Shown here piece by piece: positions 36,258-45,770 of a stretch of 64,000 nt of DNA. The notes beneath the pieces were generated by a model that did no database searches, was not told where the DNA came from, and was given only the letters and a program-made list of their open reading frames with translations. How positions within the stretch are numbered: position 1 is the stretch's first letter; each line of letters starts with the position of its first letter. The position numbers were made by a program, and so were the translations under genes. The DNA is from an uncultured Pseudomonadales bacterium (GTDB lineage: Bacteria; Pseudomonadota; Gammaproteobacteria; Pseudomonadales; Azotimanducaceae), in contig CALKBV010000010.1 of assembly GCA_937775265.1 (NCBI GenBank), positions 124,001 through 188,000 on the forward strand, in the 5' to 3' direction.

Positions 36258-37178
36258 TCAGGCGGCTTTTGCATCCGGGCCGTTGATCACATTGCAGTTT
36301 TTGAATTCGTCAGCGAAGTAGTCGATAAAGCATCGTAGTTTCGATGGGACGTGCAAACCTGGAGAATAAACTGCGTGCACGCTCGATGGTGCGGATTGAT
36401 ATTCTGTCAGGACCTCAACCAATTCGCCTTCAGCCACTTTGTCGCCTATCAGCCAGCGTGGTACCTGGGCAATTCCAAGACCGTGTAAAAGAGCGCTGCG
36501 AAGTACCTCTGAATTGTTTGTCTGCAGGTTGCCTGATACCTTGATATGGAGTGGATTGCCAAATTCTCTGAAGGAAGTCTGGCCCGGGCTGGCAAGGTCG
36601 GTATAGACCACGTAGTTGTGTTCTTTTAAGTCCCTGGGATGCCTTGGGACACCATACTTTTTAAGATATTCGGGTGAGGCTGCAGCGGCGGTGGGGCTTG
36701 TACACAACTTACGGGCTATCAGGTTAGAGTCACGCAGGTTTCCCATACGAAAGGCAATGTCGACCCCTTCTTCAATCAGGTCAACCACCCGATCGTTGAG
36801 GGTGATGTCGATCTTAATATCCGGGTACCGCGCAAAGAAACTCTCAAGCCTTGGCACTATATGAAGCCGCCCAAAAGCGACCGCTGCGGTCACTCGCACC
36901 AGACCTTTGGGTTGCGTTTGCAGCAACCCGACGTTTTGTTCTGCGTCTTCCACATCCTGGAGAATAGCGACACAGCGCTCATAGTAATCAGCGCCGGTCT
37001 CCGTCAGGCGTAAGCTTCGGGTGCTTCGATTCAATAACTTTGCACCCAGCCATGATTCCAGTTCGGCGATATTTTTGCTGACGGTGGGCTGTGTACTGCT
37101 CAGTTCTTTTGCGACCGCACTAAAGCTCCCGGTTTCAACAACACGAATGAACATGTTCATGGCGGACAGACGATCCAT
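36258..37178 (-). CDS. LysR-family transcriptional regulator
   Basis: 306-residue LysR-type regulator. N-terminal helix-turn-helix DRLSAMNMFIRVVETGSFSA and TQPTVSKNIAELESWLGAKL; effector domain with GLVRVTAAVAFGRLHIVPRL, typical of the large CrgA/PA subfamily. It is divergent from a peroxiredoxin-like gene (111-bp gap), a classical arrangement for a LysR protein controlling its neighbour. Effector unknown. Confidence 0.9.
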   Translation of the reverse strand: MDRLSAMNMFIRVVETGSFSAVAKELSSTQPTVSKNIAELESWLGAKLLNRSTRSLRLTETGADYYERCVAILQDVEDAEQNVGLLQTQPKGLVRVTAAVAFGRLHIVPRLESFFARYPDIKIDITLNDRVVDLIEEGVDIAFRMGNLRDSNLIARKLCTSPTAAAASPEYLKKYGVPRHPRDLKEHNYVVYTDLASPGQTSFREFGNPLHIKVSGNLQTNNSEVLRSALLHGLGIAQVPRWLIGDKVAEGELVEVLTEYQSAPSSVHAVYSPGLHVPSKLRCFIDYFADEFKNCNVINGPDAKAA

Positions 37179-37187
37179 CGGTATGAC

Positions 37188-37206
37188 CTATTCCAAAAGA
37201 GAATAG
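37188..37206. promoter_or_regulatory. Possible LysR operator between LysR and peroxiredoxin
   Basis: CTATTC-N7-GAATAG inverted repeat, 10 bp from the LysR start codon and about 84 bp from the peroxiredoxin start. Position and dyad are compatible with autoregulation; evidence is only symmetry. Confidence 0.4.
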
Positions 37207-37289
37207 AGTGTACCTAAAATCTGGTAATTAGCTATTATTTATGAATAAATTGCTGTAATGTCTTTCGTAAGACTGCACATCCAGTAATA

Positions 37290-37985
37290 ATGTCGACTAA
37301 GAAAGAGCGTAATAACAATAAAGACAAAGAGATGGTCCAATCTGCTTTTCAGGACAAACTAACTCGACTTCGCGCCAACAATTGCGAGGAACTGCTGACC
37401 TCGGAACTCGCCATTTTGACCCGTACCATTACCAGGTTGCGGCGGGATAAAATGCATACCCACTGTCTCCAGGTGGGCGAGACGGTCCCTGACTTTGAAT
37501 TTATCGACGCTAATAATGTTAACCGTAAACTTTATGAAGTACTCGAGAGTGGCCCCGTTATTCTGAACTTTTTTCGCGGCTTTTGGTGCCCGTATTGTGA
37601 GACAGAGATAGAGGCTTACGAAAATATTCAAGCTGAACTAACTAGGCTCGGATGCGCCTATTTTGCAATTTCTCCGCAACAGCCGCAGACGGCCGGTGAG
37701 CAGGCTGAAAGCTACAAGGTAATTTTTGATCGCGATAATAAAATCGCCAGAGACTTTGGCATTGTATATGAGCTTGAGCAGGTAGAACGAAACCTGTTCG
37801 AAAGCTGGGGATTAATGTTGGATAAGGTGAACGGCAGCGATGGTCGGGAGTTGCCTGTCCCGGCGACATTTATCGTCTGCAAGGACAGGACTATCGGCTT
37901 CGAATACGTCGATGTTGATTTCAGGGCACGGTGCTGCCCGGAACAACTAATAGAAGAATTAAAATCCTTTTGTGATTACCGTTAG
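37290..37985 (+). CDS. Peroxiredoxin-like (AhpC/TSA) protein
   Basis: Thioredoxin-fold protein of 231 residues. The active site is FFRGFWCPYCETEIEAYENI, with Cys about residue 97 and a second at +3, as in the AhpC/TSA peroxiredoxin-like2 group. GETVPDFEFIDANN begins the core. The N-terminal 60 residues are charged and helical, and the weak start signal leaves some doubt about the true start. Likely reduces peroxides or acts as a thiol oxidoreductase in the cytosol. Divergent LysR suggests regulated stress response. Confidence 0.85.
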   Translation: MSTKKERNNNKDKEMVQSAFQDKLTRLRANNCEELLTSELAILTRTITRLRRDKMHTHCLQVGETVPDFEFIDANNVNRKLYEVLESGPVILNFFRGFWCPYCETEIEAYENIQAELTRLGCAYFAISPQQPQTAGEQAESYKVIFDRDNKIARDFGIVYELEQVERNLFESWGLMLDKVNGSDGRELPVPATFIVCKDRTIGFEYVDVDFRARCCPEQLIEELKSFCDYR

Positions 37986-38015
37986 TGGTCCAGCCGGTGC
38001 TGCCTCTAAGCGCGG

Positions 38016-38765
38016 CTAGGGCTTTTCGAACAGCAACGTAAACCGATCAGTATTACCCGTCACGCTTTTCCTTCCAACCTCGTGTCGTAATTCATCGTCA
38101 GGCTTGTAGTGCAGCTCGGAATAATCGACAAGCTTGAAGCCAGCCGCCTGAACTTCTTTAATGACCTGAACGGGGTCAATCCGCCTCCACACTTCAGCGC
38201 TGTCTGGCTGCATGTGCCTTCTTGTGTGATCCACGACAACGTATCGGCCTCTTTTGTTCAGTACCTCGAAGGCGGCTGCGTTCAGATTGGCCCGGCCAGC
38301 AGCGTCAAAGTTGTGTACATTTCGAAAGGTAAGCACCATATCCAGCTTTCGGATACCGAAGCTGAACTCTGGCACAGTTGCGCGGCGTTCTTCTGCTGTT
38401 GATTGAGCAATACCGTCGAACGGAATGACTTCCGTTGTCGAAAATCCTGGTTTATCGGCAATCATCGCGCTGACGGAGTTGGTGCCGATCGAAAGATACA
38501 ATTTGCCTTTCTCCTCAAGCACGGGACCCAGGATCTTTGTGTACCAACCGCTACGACCGGGCAGGAGTTCTAGTACCTGCATATCGTCCTGCAGTCCAAC
38601 GAAAGTCAGCAACTCCATGGGTTGACGATTCCTGTCGCGTTCACGATCGGCATCTGTTCGGCGGTCGTGATCGATGGCAGCTTGAATCTTAACTTCCATC
38701 GGTGTGGGTTCTGTTGCGCCGGCTAAAATCGAAAACGTCAGCGCAAATACCAGAAGCAGTCTCAT
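38016..38765 (-). CDS. Exported methyltransferase-like protein (COG4798 type)
   Basis: About 249 residues. A signal peptide (MRLLLVFALTFSILAGATE) begins at ATG 38765, preceded by AAAGGA; the track's 38771 is TTG. The body is a class I SAM-methyltransferase fold: MQVLELLPGRSGWYTKILG is the motif I region, and GRYVVVDHTRR and LVDYSEL are later. Acidic NIRNADIxxx motifs are weak. Exported methyltransferase-like proteins of this family are known only by sequence. A transferase active outside the cytosol would lack SAM, so the true role may differ. Confidence 0.78.
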   Translation of the reverse strand: MRLLLVFALTFSILAGATEPTPMEVKIQAAIDHDRRTDADRERDRNRQPMELLTFVGLQDDMQVLELLPGRSGWYTKILGPVLEEKGKLYLSIGTNSVSAMIADKPGFSTTEVIPFDGIAQSTAEERRATVPEFSFGIRKLDMVLTFRNVHNFDAAGRANLNAAAFEVLNKRGRYVVVDHTRRHMQPDSAEVWRRIDPVQVIKEVQAAGFKLVDYSELHYKPDDELRHEVGRKSVTGNTDRFTLLFEKP

Positions 38766-38905
38766 CAGCAAATCCTTTCAAAAAAAACGGGGGTTCTGTC
38801 TGCGCGGAATCCTAAAGCAAAGGCTGTGCGCTGTCAGTAGAATCGAGCCTTTAACCGTGCCATAGTTCGAACAAGTTTTGAACGGGTTTCCCGAAAAGGC
38901 AGGTT

Positions 38906-39655
38906 ATGAAATTGAAACAAGTAGCCCTGGTTGCTGGCGAACTGGCCCCGGTGCGCGAGCAAATTTTTGACATTCTTGGACTTAAGGCCGACTACGATGA
39001 TCCGGGCGTTGGTGAATTTGGTCTGTGCAATAGTGTAATGGCCATTGGTGAGACCTTTCTGGAAGTGGTTTGCCCAAAAGAAGAGGGGGCAACAGCAGCC
39101 CGGTTGCTGGAACGTCGTGGTGGTGACGGCGGCTATATGGTGATTTCTCTGGTGGACAACATTAAGGGAGTGAGTAGGAGAATAGAGAATCTCCAGATGC
39201 GAAAAGTATGGGAAGTCGATCGTGAAGAAGTCTCTGCCTTTCATGTCCACCCGAAAGATATCGGCGCAGCGATTGTCTCCTTCGATGAAATGCGGCCCAG
39301 CGACGCATGGCTCTGGGCTGGGCCTGGCTGGCGCGACAGGAAGTCGAGGCATGTTGGGGAAATTACAGCGGTGGATGTGCAAGCTGATGACCCTGAGGCT
39401 ATTGCGACCAAATGGGCTGCGGCCTTTGATAGAAATTTCCACCTGGAAGGTGAAGTTCTGCGAATGCCGCTTGATGACGGTGAGATCCGTTTTGTTGAGG
39501 CCGCTGATGGGCGCGGTGATGGCGTGGCTGCGGTTGAGTTTTCGGTGATAGATCGGTCAGCTATTCTGACTGCCGCTGAAAACCACCAACTCAGTTGGTC
39601 TGGCAATGAGATTACGGTATGTGGAACTCGCTTTAGGTTCAGGGACCTGGGATGA
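38906..39655 (+). CDS. VOC-superfamily (glyoxalase/dioxygenase-like) protein
   Basis: 249 residues forming two vicinal-oxygen-chelate-like beta-alpha modules: MKLKQVALVAGELAPVREQI and then VGEITAVDVQADDPEAIATK, with FDRNFHLEG and IRFVEAADGRGDGVAAVEF. No clear metal-binding H/E pair is identified, so function is unknown. It precedes the AraC regulator by 178 bp on the same strand and follows a divergent exported methyltransferase-like gene. Confidence 0.78.
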   Translation: MKLKQVALVAGELAPVREQIFDILGLKADYDDPGVGEFGLCNSVMAIGETFLEVVCPKEEGATAARLLERRGGDGGYMVISLVDNIKGVSRRIENLQMRKVWEVDREEVSAFHVHPKDIGAAIVSFDEMRPSDAWLWAGPGWRDRKSRHVGEITAVDVQADDPEAIATKWAAAFDRNFHLEGEVLRMPLDDGEIRFVEAADGRGDGVAAVEFSVIDRSAILTAAENHQLSWSGNEITVCGTRFRFRDLG

Positions 39656-39740
39656 TTTTCCCGTTTGGAGAGCGGCCTTGGGCGAAGACGACTCCGCTTG
39701 GCTCTTGATGTTGCGCAGTCTGTGATAGATAAGCGTGCCT

Positions 39741-39770
39741 TGTCAAACAGGATAAACCAGGGGTTTGACA
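39741..39770. promoter_or_regulatory. Inverted repeat upstream of the AraC gene
   Basis: TGTCAAAC (39741-39748) and GTTTGACA (39763-39770), 14 bp apart, so the half-sites start 22 bp apart, about two helical turns. The right arm contains TTGACA, a perfect -35 element, though no good -10 is at the right spacing. Possible binding site for the AraC protein or a terminator-free regulatory site. Confidence 0.45.
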
Positions 39771-39832
39771 GACAAAAGGTAAACCGGGAGACTTAAACGT
39801 ATAAGTAACCTTTTTGAACAAAACAGCTAATT

Positions 39833-40882
39833 ATGCCCGTCAGTAAGCTCTTAGAACTGCAGTCCAGGTTCCACAATTACCGTTTAGACAAGAGGGTTTT
39901 CCCGACCTCGCTTGTCCAGTCCTTAGTGCAATCGATGGAAGCGGAAGGCATCCGTGCAGATATCGGTCTGGCTGGTACGGGCATCGACTTGTCTTTGGAT
40001 TGGGTGACCTACCAACAACGAATTGACCAGCTATCTAACATGCTTGACCTGCTGGGCATGAATGGTGCGTGGCTGGAATCGCCTCGCACGGTCTCCATTT
40101 CTGACTATGGCCTGTTGGGTTACGCGATGATGAGCAGCGCGACCCTTGAACAGGCCGTCCAGATTGCAGTGAAATATCACAAGCTGGCCGGTGCGATGTT
40201 TGAGCTGGCCTTTGATGTTGATGGTGACGAGGCAGTACTAAGAATCGTTCATCTGCTGCCCGGTGGCAGAGTCGGGCAGTACACGGTTGAAGAGTTATTC
40301 GCGGGGATCAGTCGACTGATCGGTTTGTTGCTTGGACGAGATCACAAGCCGAGCAGAATCCTGCTAAATTACGAAGCACCCGACTATGCCGAAAAACATT
40401 TGCAGTGCTTTCGATGCCCTGTGATCTTCAATCAGCCGAGTTGCCAATACAGGTTCTCTCGCGAGGAATTGGCAGAGCCACTTGCTGAGGCTGATGCCAA
40501 TACGGCGCGCATCTGCGAAGAGTCATGTCGTAAACTGCTTAACCAGATGGAGATTGAAGACGATATCATTTCGCGAATCTGCCATTTGTTACTGAGTACG
40601 CCAGGAGAATTTCCGAAACTGGACGCCGTAGCTAATAAATTGTCATTAGGTGCGAGAACCCTGAGGAGAAGGCTCAACGATTTAGGTACCAGTTACCAGC
40701 GGATTCTTGATGATGTCAGGCGGGAACTGGCCATCGAATACCTGCGAACGACTAATCTGACCGTGCAGGAAATTGCTGAGCTTCTTGGCTATAGCGAAGT
40801 CACGAATTTCAGGCGAGCCTTTATGCGATGGGTGGAATTGTCACCGTATCAGTATCGGAAACAGATAGGCTCACCAGCTTAA
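39833..40882 (+). CDS. AraC-family transcriptional regulator
   Basis: 349 residues. The N-terminal 200 residues form the arabinose-binding-like (PF12625-type) ligand domain, seen in a large group of AraC regulators of lipid and aromatic metabolism. The C-terminal HTH_18 pair is at about 255-345: GARTLRRRLNDLGTSYQRIL and NLTVQEIAELLGYSEVTNFR, then MRWVELSPYQYRK. It may control acyl-CoA genes; the target is not evident, since its nearest genes are VOC upstream and the pnt operon downstream. Confidence 0.9.
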   Translation: MPVSKLLELQSRFHNYRLDKRVFPTSLVQSLVQSMEAEGIRADIGLAGTGIDLSLDWVTYQQRIDQLSNMLDLLGMNGAWLESPRTVSISDYGLLGYAMMSSATLEQAVQIAVKYHKLAGAMFELAFDVDGDEAVLRIVHLLPGGRVGQYTVEELFAGISRLIGLLLGRDHKPSRILLNYEAPDYAEKHLQCFRCPVIFNQPSCQYRFSREELAEPLAEADANTARICEESCRKLLNQMEIEDDIISRICHLLLSTPGEFPKLDAVANKLSLGARTLRRRLNDLGTSYQRILDDVRRELAIEYLRTTNLTVQEIAELLGYSEVTNFRRAFMRWVELSPYQYRKQIGSPA

Positions 40883-41135
40883 ACAACCTTCTTTTCTAAG
40901 CTCGATCTATACCTAAGCCTCATCCATATCTAAGCTCCATCCCGATATAAACCCCGTCACTTCCGCTGAAGAAACGGTCGATTTCGTCTTCCTGGACACG
41001 AGGTCATGGGCGTATTTTGATGAAACCAGCGGAGTGGTTTAACACAGATGCAGGAGCACCGGTCGCCGGTACGGAAGCACTAACGATCGGATGCGTCGTT
41101 GAATGATGCGAGGGGTGTGTTTAGCCCGAGGGTGT

Positions 41136-41166
41136 TGAAAAACTACCCCCGTTACCGGGGGTAGTT
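41136..41166 (-). terminator. Intrinsic terminator of the pnt operon
   Basis: AACTACCCCC-N6-GGGGGTAGTT is a perfect 10-bp stem, followed on the minus strand by a TTTTT run. It lies 7 bp after the pntB stop. Confidence 0.9.
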
Positions 41167-41172
41167 GGGAGA

Positions 41173-42534
41173 TCATCCGAACTCGGAAATAACGCCCGAG
41201 ATTGATTCCTTAGCATCACCGAATAACATTCGTGTGTTCTCACCAAAGAAGAGCGGATTGTCTACACCAGAGAAGCCGGAAGCCATTGAGCGTTTCAGTA
41301 CGAACACGGTTCGCGCCTGGTCGACGTTGATGATTGGCATGCCATAGATTGGGCTGTCTTCGTCTTCACGTGCGCTGGGGTTGACGACGTCGTTTGCACC
41401 AATCACTACTGCAATGTCAACGTTCTCAATCCTTGGGTTGATGTCGTCCATTTCAACCAGCTGCTCGTAAGGTACGTCAGCTTCTGCAAGCAGTACGTTC
41501 ATGTGACCAGGCATACGCCCGGCAACGGGATGAATCGCGTAACTCACCTCACAGCCGTTTGCTTCCAGGATCTCACCGAGTTCCTTCACAACGTGCTGAG
41601 CCTGGGCAACGGCCATACCGTAACCAGGTACGAAGCAGACGTTGCTGGCGGCTTCAAACAGGTAGTAAGCATCTTCAACAGAGACAGGCTTAACTTCACC
41701 TTCAATAGCTTTGCCTTGCTTTACTGCGCCGAACCCGCTGAAGAGAACGTTTGCAAGCGATCGGTTCATTGCCTTACACATGATGTTGGTCAGGATGATA
41801 CCGGAGGCACCAACCAGTGAGCCGGCTACGATCAGTATGTTGTTGTTAATGGCAAAGCCTGCAGCACAAGCAGCAATACCGGAGTAGCTGTTCAGCAGTG
41901 AAATAACGACGGGCATATCAGCGCCGCCGATCGGAATCACGGCCATAATACCCAGCAGTAGTGCCAGCCCCAGGGTGACATACAACCATTGGCTGTCAGC
42001 CTGAGGGTCCAAGCAGAACATATAGGCCGCATATACAATGCCAGCAAGGACCAGGCTGTTAACGAACCGTTGTCCCTTAAAGACGATGGCTGCGCTGTTC
42101 ATCACCTCGGAAAGCTTGGCGTAAGCGATAATACTTCCGGTAAAGGTCAGGCCACCAATCAGGATAGCCAACAGAATAGTTACTGCGGTAAACGTCTCAA
42201 TGCCGCCACCGTAAAGTGTTGCCCAGCCAACAAGCAGGCTGGCTGCGCCGCCAGAGCCATTGAAGAGGGCGACCATCTCGGGCATGGACGTCATGCCAAC
42301 CAGTCTGGCAGCAAGTGCGCCAATAATTGTGCCGATGACCATGCCACCTGCGATGTATTCGTAACTGACGATGCCTTCGGCCGTCAGGCCCGCGACGACT
42401 GCGATCAACATACCCAACGATGAAAACATGTTGCCACGCCTTGCAGTCGCCGGTGAGCCCAGCATCTTCAGGCCGAAGATGAACAGGGCCGCCGAAACAA
42501 TGTAAGAAAGGTTCGCTAATAGTTCGATATTCAT
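41173..42534 (-). CDS. pntB: NAD(P) transhydrogenase subunit beta
   Basis: Inner-membrane beta subunit of proton-translocating transhydrogenase, which makes NADPH from NADH using the proton gradient. 453 residues: seven or more helices in the first 270, then the NADP(H)-binding domain III with SYAIHPVAGRMPGHMNVLL, VVIGANDVVNPSAREDEDSP and the C-terminal NPLFFGENTRMLFGDAK. Its ATG overlaps the pntAb stop (TAATG), so it is translationally coupled. Third and last gene of the pntAa-pntAb-pntB operon. Confidence 0.96.
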   Translation of the reverse strand: MNIELLANLSYIVSAALFIFGLKMLGSPATARRGNMFSSLGMLIAVVAGLTAEGIVSYEYIAGGMVIGTIIGALAARLVGMTSMPEMVALFNGSGGAASLLVGWATLYGGGIETFTAVTILLAILIGGLTFTGSIIAYAKLSEVMNSAAIVFKGQRFVNSLVLAGIVYAAYMFCLDPQADSQWLYVTLGLALLLGIMAVIPIGGADMPVVISLLNSYSGIAACAAGFAINNNILIVAGSLVGASGIILTNIMCKAMNRSLANVLFSGFGAVKQGKAIEGEVKPVSVEDAYYLFEAASNVCFVPGYGMAVAQAQHVVKELGEILEANGCEVSYAIHPVAGRMPGHMNVLLAEADVPYEQLVEMDDINPRIENVDIAVVIGANDVVNPSAREDEDSPIYGMPIINVDQARTVFVLKRSMASGFSGVDNPLFFGENTRMLFGDAKESISGVISEFG

Positions 42535-42830
42535 TATTTGCCACCTGCCTTCTTGCTCTTGAACATGCCAAGCATGCGGTCAGTGACCATATAACCGCCG
42601 ACAACGTTAATAGTGGCGAATGCCACTGCAGCGGTGCCGAGGTATTTACCCATCTCACTGTCCACCATCCCTGCAGCCAAAAAGGCACCGGCAAGCGTGA
42701 TACCGGAAATCGCGTTCGCACCAGACATAAGCGGTGTGTGAAGCGTTGCAGGTACCTTGGAAATCAGTTCGAAGCCGAGGAATACCGACAACACCAGAAT
42801 AAAAACCAGAAATACAATTTCCATTTCCAT
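42534..42830 (-). CDS. pntAb: NAD(P) transhydrogenase subunit alpha, membrane part (PntAb)
   Basis: 98-residue membrane segment of the alpha subunit, with three helices (EMEIVFLVFILVLSVFLGFE, NAISGITLAGAFLAAGMV, AVAFATINVVGGYMV). In E. coli this part is fused to PntA; here it is separate, as in Rhodospirillum-type enzymes. Starts 1 bp after the end of the soluble alpha gene. Forms the proton channel with PntB. Confidence 0.95.
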   Translation of the reverse strand: MEMEIVFLVFILVLSVFLGFELISKVPATLHTPLMSGANAISGITLAGAFLAAGMVDSEMGKYLGTAAVAFATINVVGGYMVTDRMLGMFKSKKAGGK

Positions 42831-42831
42831 T

Positions 42832-43968
42832 TTAGCTCCCCCTTATGTTCTTGATGGCTTCATTTACAAGGCCACCATCGTGTGTAATGACGCAGCCCTT
42901 GAGAATGTCGTCCTCAAGGTCGAGATTGAAGGTTTTGTTCTCTTCATCCCAGTATTCGCTGACAAGGTTATAAAGATTGGATGAATACATCTGGCTGGCA
43001 TCGCTGGATACCTGTGATGGCAGGTTAGCCATGCCTATAATGGAAACGCCATCAATCTCAACTGTTTCATCTGGCTTTGATCCTTCGACGTTACCGCCGG
43101 AATCAACCGCCATATCGACGATCACGCCACCGTTCTTCATCGCTGCGACCATATCGGCTGTGATGATGCGCGGGGCAGGGCGGCCGAAGAGCTGAGCGGT
43201 CGTGATGACAATATCGGATTCGCTGATAACGTCCTTCATGCCGAGTCTCTGCAGTTCCAGCTGCTCAGGGGTCAATGCCTGGGCGTAGCCGTCTTTGGTC
43301 TGGCCCGTTTCGCCAAGATCAATCTCTACGAATTTACCGCCGAGAGATTGCACCTGTTCTGCGACGACGGGGCGTGTGTCGAATGCCTCAACACGGGCAC
43401 CAAGGCGTTTTGCTGTTGCAATAGCCTGTAGGCCAGCGACACCGGCACCGATAACAAAGACCTTTGCAGGACTGAGTGTTCCAGCGGGCGTCATCATCAT
43501 CGGTAGAATACGATCCAGTTTGCTGGCTGCGAGTAATACCATCACGTAACCGGCGAGGTTAGCCTGTGAGCTCAGTGCGTCCATTTTCTGTGCACGAGTT
43601 GTTCTGGGGATCATTTCCATACTGATCGCCGTCACACCCTGTGCGGCAAGCGAATCGACCAATTCATGTTCGTTGTAAGGGTCAAGGTAGCTGATCTGGA
43701 TAGCGCCTTTTTTCAGTAGGGCGACTTCTTCTGTGCTAGGCTTTCGGACGCTAAGCACCATATCGGCACTGGATATCAGTGTGATGCGATCATTAGAAAC
43801 AGTTGCACCTGCCTCTGTATAGTCTGCGTCGCTGAACCCTGACTGTAACCCTAGTCCGGATTCCACGGACACGGATAAGCCAGCTCTGGTGAGCTTTTTC
43901 ACCGAGTCAGGGATAAGTGCGACGCGGCGCTCGTTAGCCCACGTTTCCGCAGGAACCACGATTTGCAT
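42832..43968 (-). CDS. pntAa: NAD(P) transhydrogenase subunit alpha, NAD(H)-binding part (PntAa)
   Basis: 378-residue soluble subunit (domain I) related to alanine dehydrogenase. The NAD(H)-binding Rossmann motif is VIGAGVAGLQAIATAKRLGA at about residues 172-192, followed by AFDTRP. Other family stretches: VPAETWANERRVALIPDSVK at the N-terminus and VVVDMAVDSGGNVEGSKPDE. First gene of the operon; the divergent carboxyltransferase gene is 242 bp away, and that gap holds the promoters. Confidence 0.96.
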   Translation of the reverse strand: MQIVVPAETWANERRVALIPDSVKKLTRAGLSVSVESGLGLQSGFSDADYTEAGATVSNDRITLISSADMVLSVRKPSTEEVALLKKGAIQISYLDPYNEHELVDSLAAQGVTAISMEMIPRTTRAQKMDALSSQANLAGYVMVLLAASKLDRILPMMMTPAGTLSPAKVFVIGAGVAGLQAIATAKRLGARVEAFDTRPVVAEQVQSLGGKFVEIDLGETGQTKDGYAQALTPEQLELQRLGMKDVISESDIVITTAQLFGRPAPRIITADMVAAMKNGGVIVDMAVDSGGNVEGSKPDETVEIDGVSIIGMANLPSQVSSDASQMYSSNLYNLVSEYWDEENKTFNLDLEDDILKGCVITHDGGLVNEAIKNIRGS

Positions 43969-44210
43969 ATTTACCTCACTAGATTTAATTGGGAGTGTTG
44001 TGTCTACCGGGCGGGCTGAGAACTGCCTGTTCGGCTAAGGGGCTGAAAGTTAGCATGATCAATGGCTGATTTCTAACCATAATGCGTTATAAGCATCGTG
44101 ATTCGCCTATTTGATTGTGAGAGCGATACCAGCCTGATGGTTGTTCGCGATTGCGGTTTGGTTGAATCTCGTTTCATTGTTATAAAGGCGGGACTAATTT
44201 CTGAGGACTT

Positions 44211-45770
44211 ATGATGAGCTGGCACGAAGAAACCAAGGAAATCGAACAACGGCTTAAGCTTTCAAAGGGCCAAGGCGGCGCCGAATCAATTGCCAGGCAC
44301 CATGCCAAAGGAAGGCTCACTATCCGCGAGCGTATCGATGCCCTGGTTGCGCCCAATTCCTTTGAGGAGCACGGCGAAGGCGCAGGATTTGCGGAAAAAG
44401 ATGACAACGGCGAGATCAAGGACTTCTCACCCGCTAACTATGTTGTGGGGTTTGGTTCAATTGGGGGTCAGCGAGTGGTCGTCGGCGGCGAAGACTTCAC
44501 CCTGAAGGGGGGGTCGCCGAATGGTGCAGGCCTGCGAAAGAGTGTTTATGCAGAAGAGTTGGCGGTACAGTTCAAGGTGCCCCTAGTGCGAATGCTTGAA
44601 GGCGGCGGAGGGAGTGTCGCCGGTTCCGGAGGCGCCAGGCCTACTACCGTTGGTTCTCCTGTGTATGCAGAGCCGAGGTTCAAGATCATTGCCCAGGCGA
44701 TGAATGAAGTACCGGTTGTGTCTGGCGCCATGGGGCCTGTTGCAGGCTTTCCTGCGGGTAGGCTGGTGGCGTCCCATTTCTCGGTCATGGTCAAGGAAAC
44801 ATCCCAAGTCATGGTGGGCGGTCCAGCCTTGGTAAAGCGGGCACTCGGCGTGTCGCTGACAAAAGAAGAGCTGGGCGGCTGGAAGATCCATACCCGCAGC
44901 GGTATTGTGGACAACGTAGCTGAGACAGAGGAAGCCGCGCTGGTCCAGATGCGCCAGTTCCTCAGTTATCTGCCTCAGAATGTCTGGCAATTGTCGCAAC
45001 GGCTGGATTGCAGCGACAACGCGAACCGAGCCGACGAAGCGTTAATGGATATTGTTCCAAGGGATGGCCGGATTCCGTTTGAAATGCGTGAGGTCATTCG
45101 GCATGTGGTGGACCTCGACTCTTTTTTCGAAATAGCGCCTTTTTACGGTCACGGTCAGATCATTGGTCTGGCCCGCTTAAACGGTTTGGCCGTTGGAGTG
45201 ATTGCTAATGATTGTCGCCACTTTGCGGGGGCAATGACCGCGGAGGGATCGCAGAAGGCGAAACGGATGATGGAGCTGTGCGATACATTCCATCTGCCGG
45301 TGATTAACTTTCTGGATGAGCCTGGCTTCATGATTGGTCCGGACTCAGAGCAAGCAGCCTGTATTCGATATGGGATGAGTGCCGTGGCAGCAGCCGTCCA
45401 ATCAACCGTTCCGTGGGCAACGATCGCCGTTCATAAGTCTTTTGGGGTCGCCTCAGCGGCCCACTTTGCACCCAATACCTACAAGCTCTCCTGGCCTTCC
45501 CATGAAATGGGAGCGTTGCCGGTAGAGGGTGGCGTGGCTGTTGCTTTCCACCGTGAAATCGCGGCGGCTGAAGATCCAGATGAGAAACGGCGAGAATTGG
45601 AACAAATGTTGATGAAGAACCGGTCTCCTTTTCCCATGATGGAAAGTTTTGCTGTTCATGAATTGATTGACCCAAGGCAAACGCGCGGAAAGTTGTGTCG
45701 ATGGGCCGATTGGATTGAGCCATTACTGGAAGAGTTGAAGGGCCCCGTGACCTGGGGAATGAGACCTTGA
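44211..45770 (+). CDS. Acyl-CoA carboxylase carboxyltransferase subunit
   Basis: 519-residue carboxyltransferase of the propionyl/methylcrotonyl/geranyl-CoA carboxylase type, using crotonase-fold halves. The N-terminal half has ARHHAKGRLTIRERIDALV and RMLEGGGGSVAGSGG (oxyanion loop), the C-terminal half FLDEPGFMIGPDSEQAACIR and VHKSFGVASAAHFAP. A biotin carboxylase partner is not in the window. RBS GAGG lies 5 bp before the ATG. Stop overlaps the start of the DsbD-like gene (TTGA). Exact acyl-CoA unknown. Confidence 0.88.
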   Translation: MMSWHEETKEIEQRLKLSKGQGGAESIARHHAKGRLTIRERIDALVAPNSFEEHGEGAGFAEKDDNGEIKDFSPANYVVGFGSIGGQRVVVGGEDFTLKGGSPNGAGLRKSVYAEELAVQFKVPLVRMLEGGGGSVAGSGGARPTTVGSPVYAEPRFKIIAQAMNEVPVVSGAMGPVAGFPAGRLVASHFSVMVKETSQVMVGGPALVKRALGVSLTKEELGGWKIHTRSGIVDNVAETEEAALVQMRQFLSYLPQNVWQLSQRLDCSDNANRADEALMDIVPRDGRIPFEMREVIRHVVDLDSFFEIAPFYGHGQIIGLARLNGLAVGVIANDCRHFAGAMTAEGSQKAKRMMELCDTFHLPVINFLDEPGFMIGPDSEQAACIRYGMSAVAAAVQSTVPWATIAVHKSFGVASAAHFAPNTYKLSWPSHEMGALPVEGGVAVAFHREIAAAEDPDEKRRELEQMLMKNRSPFPMMESFAVHELIDPRQTRGKLCRWADWIEPLLEELKGPVTWGMRP

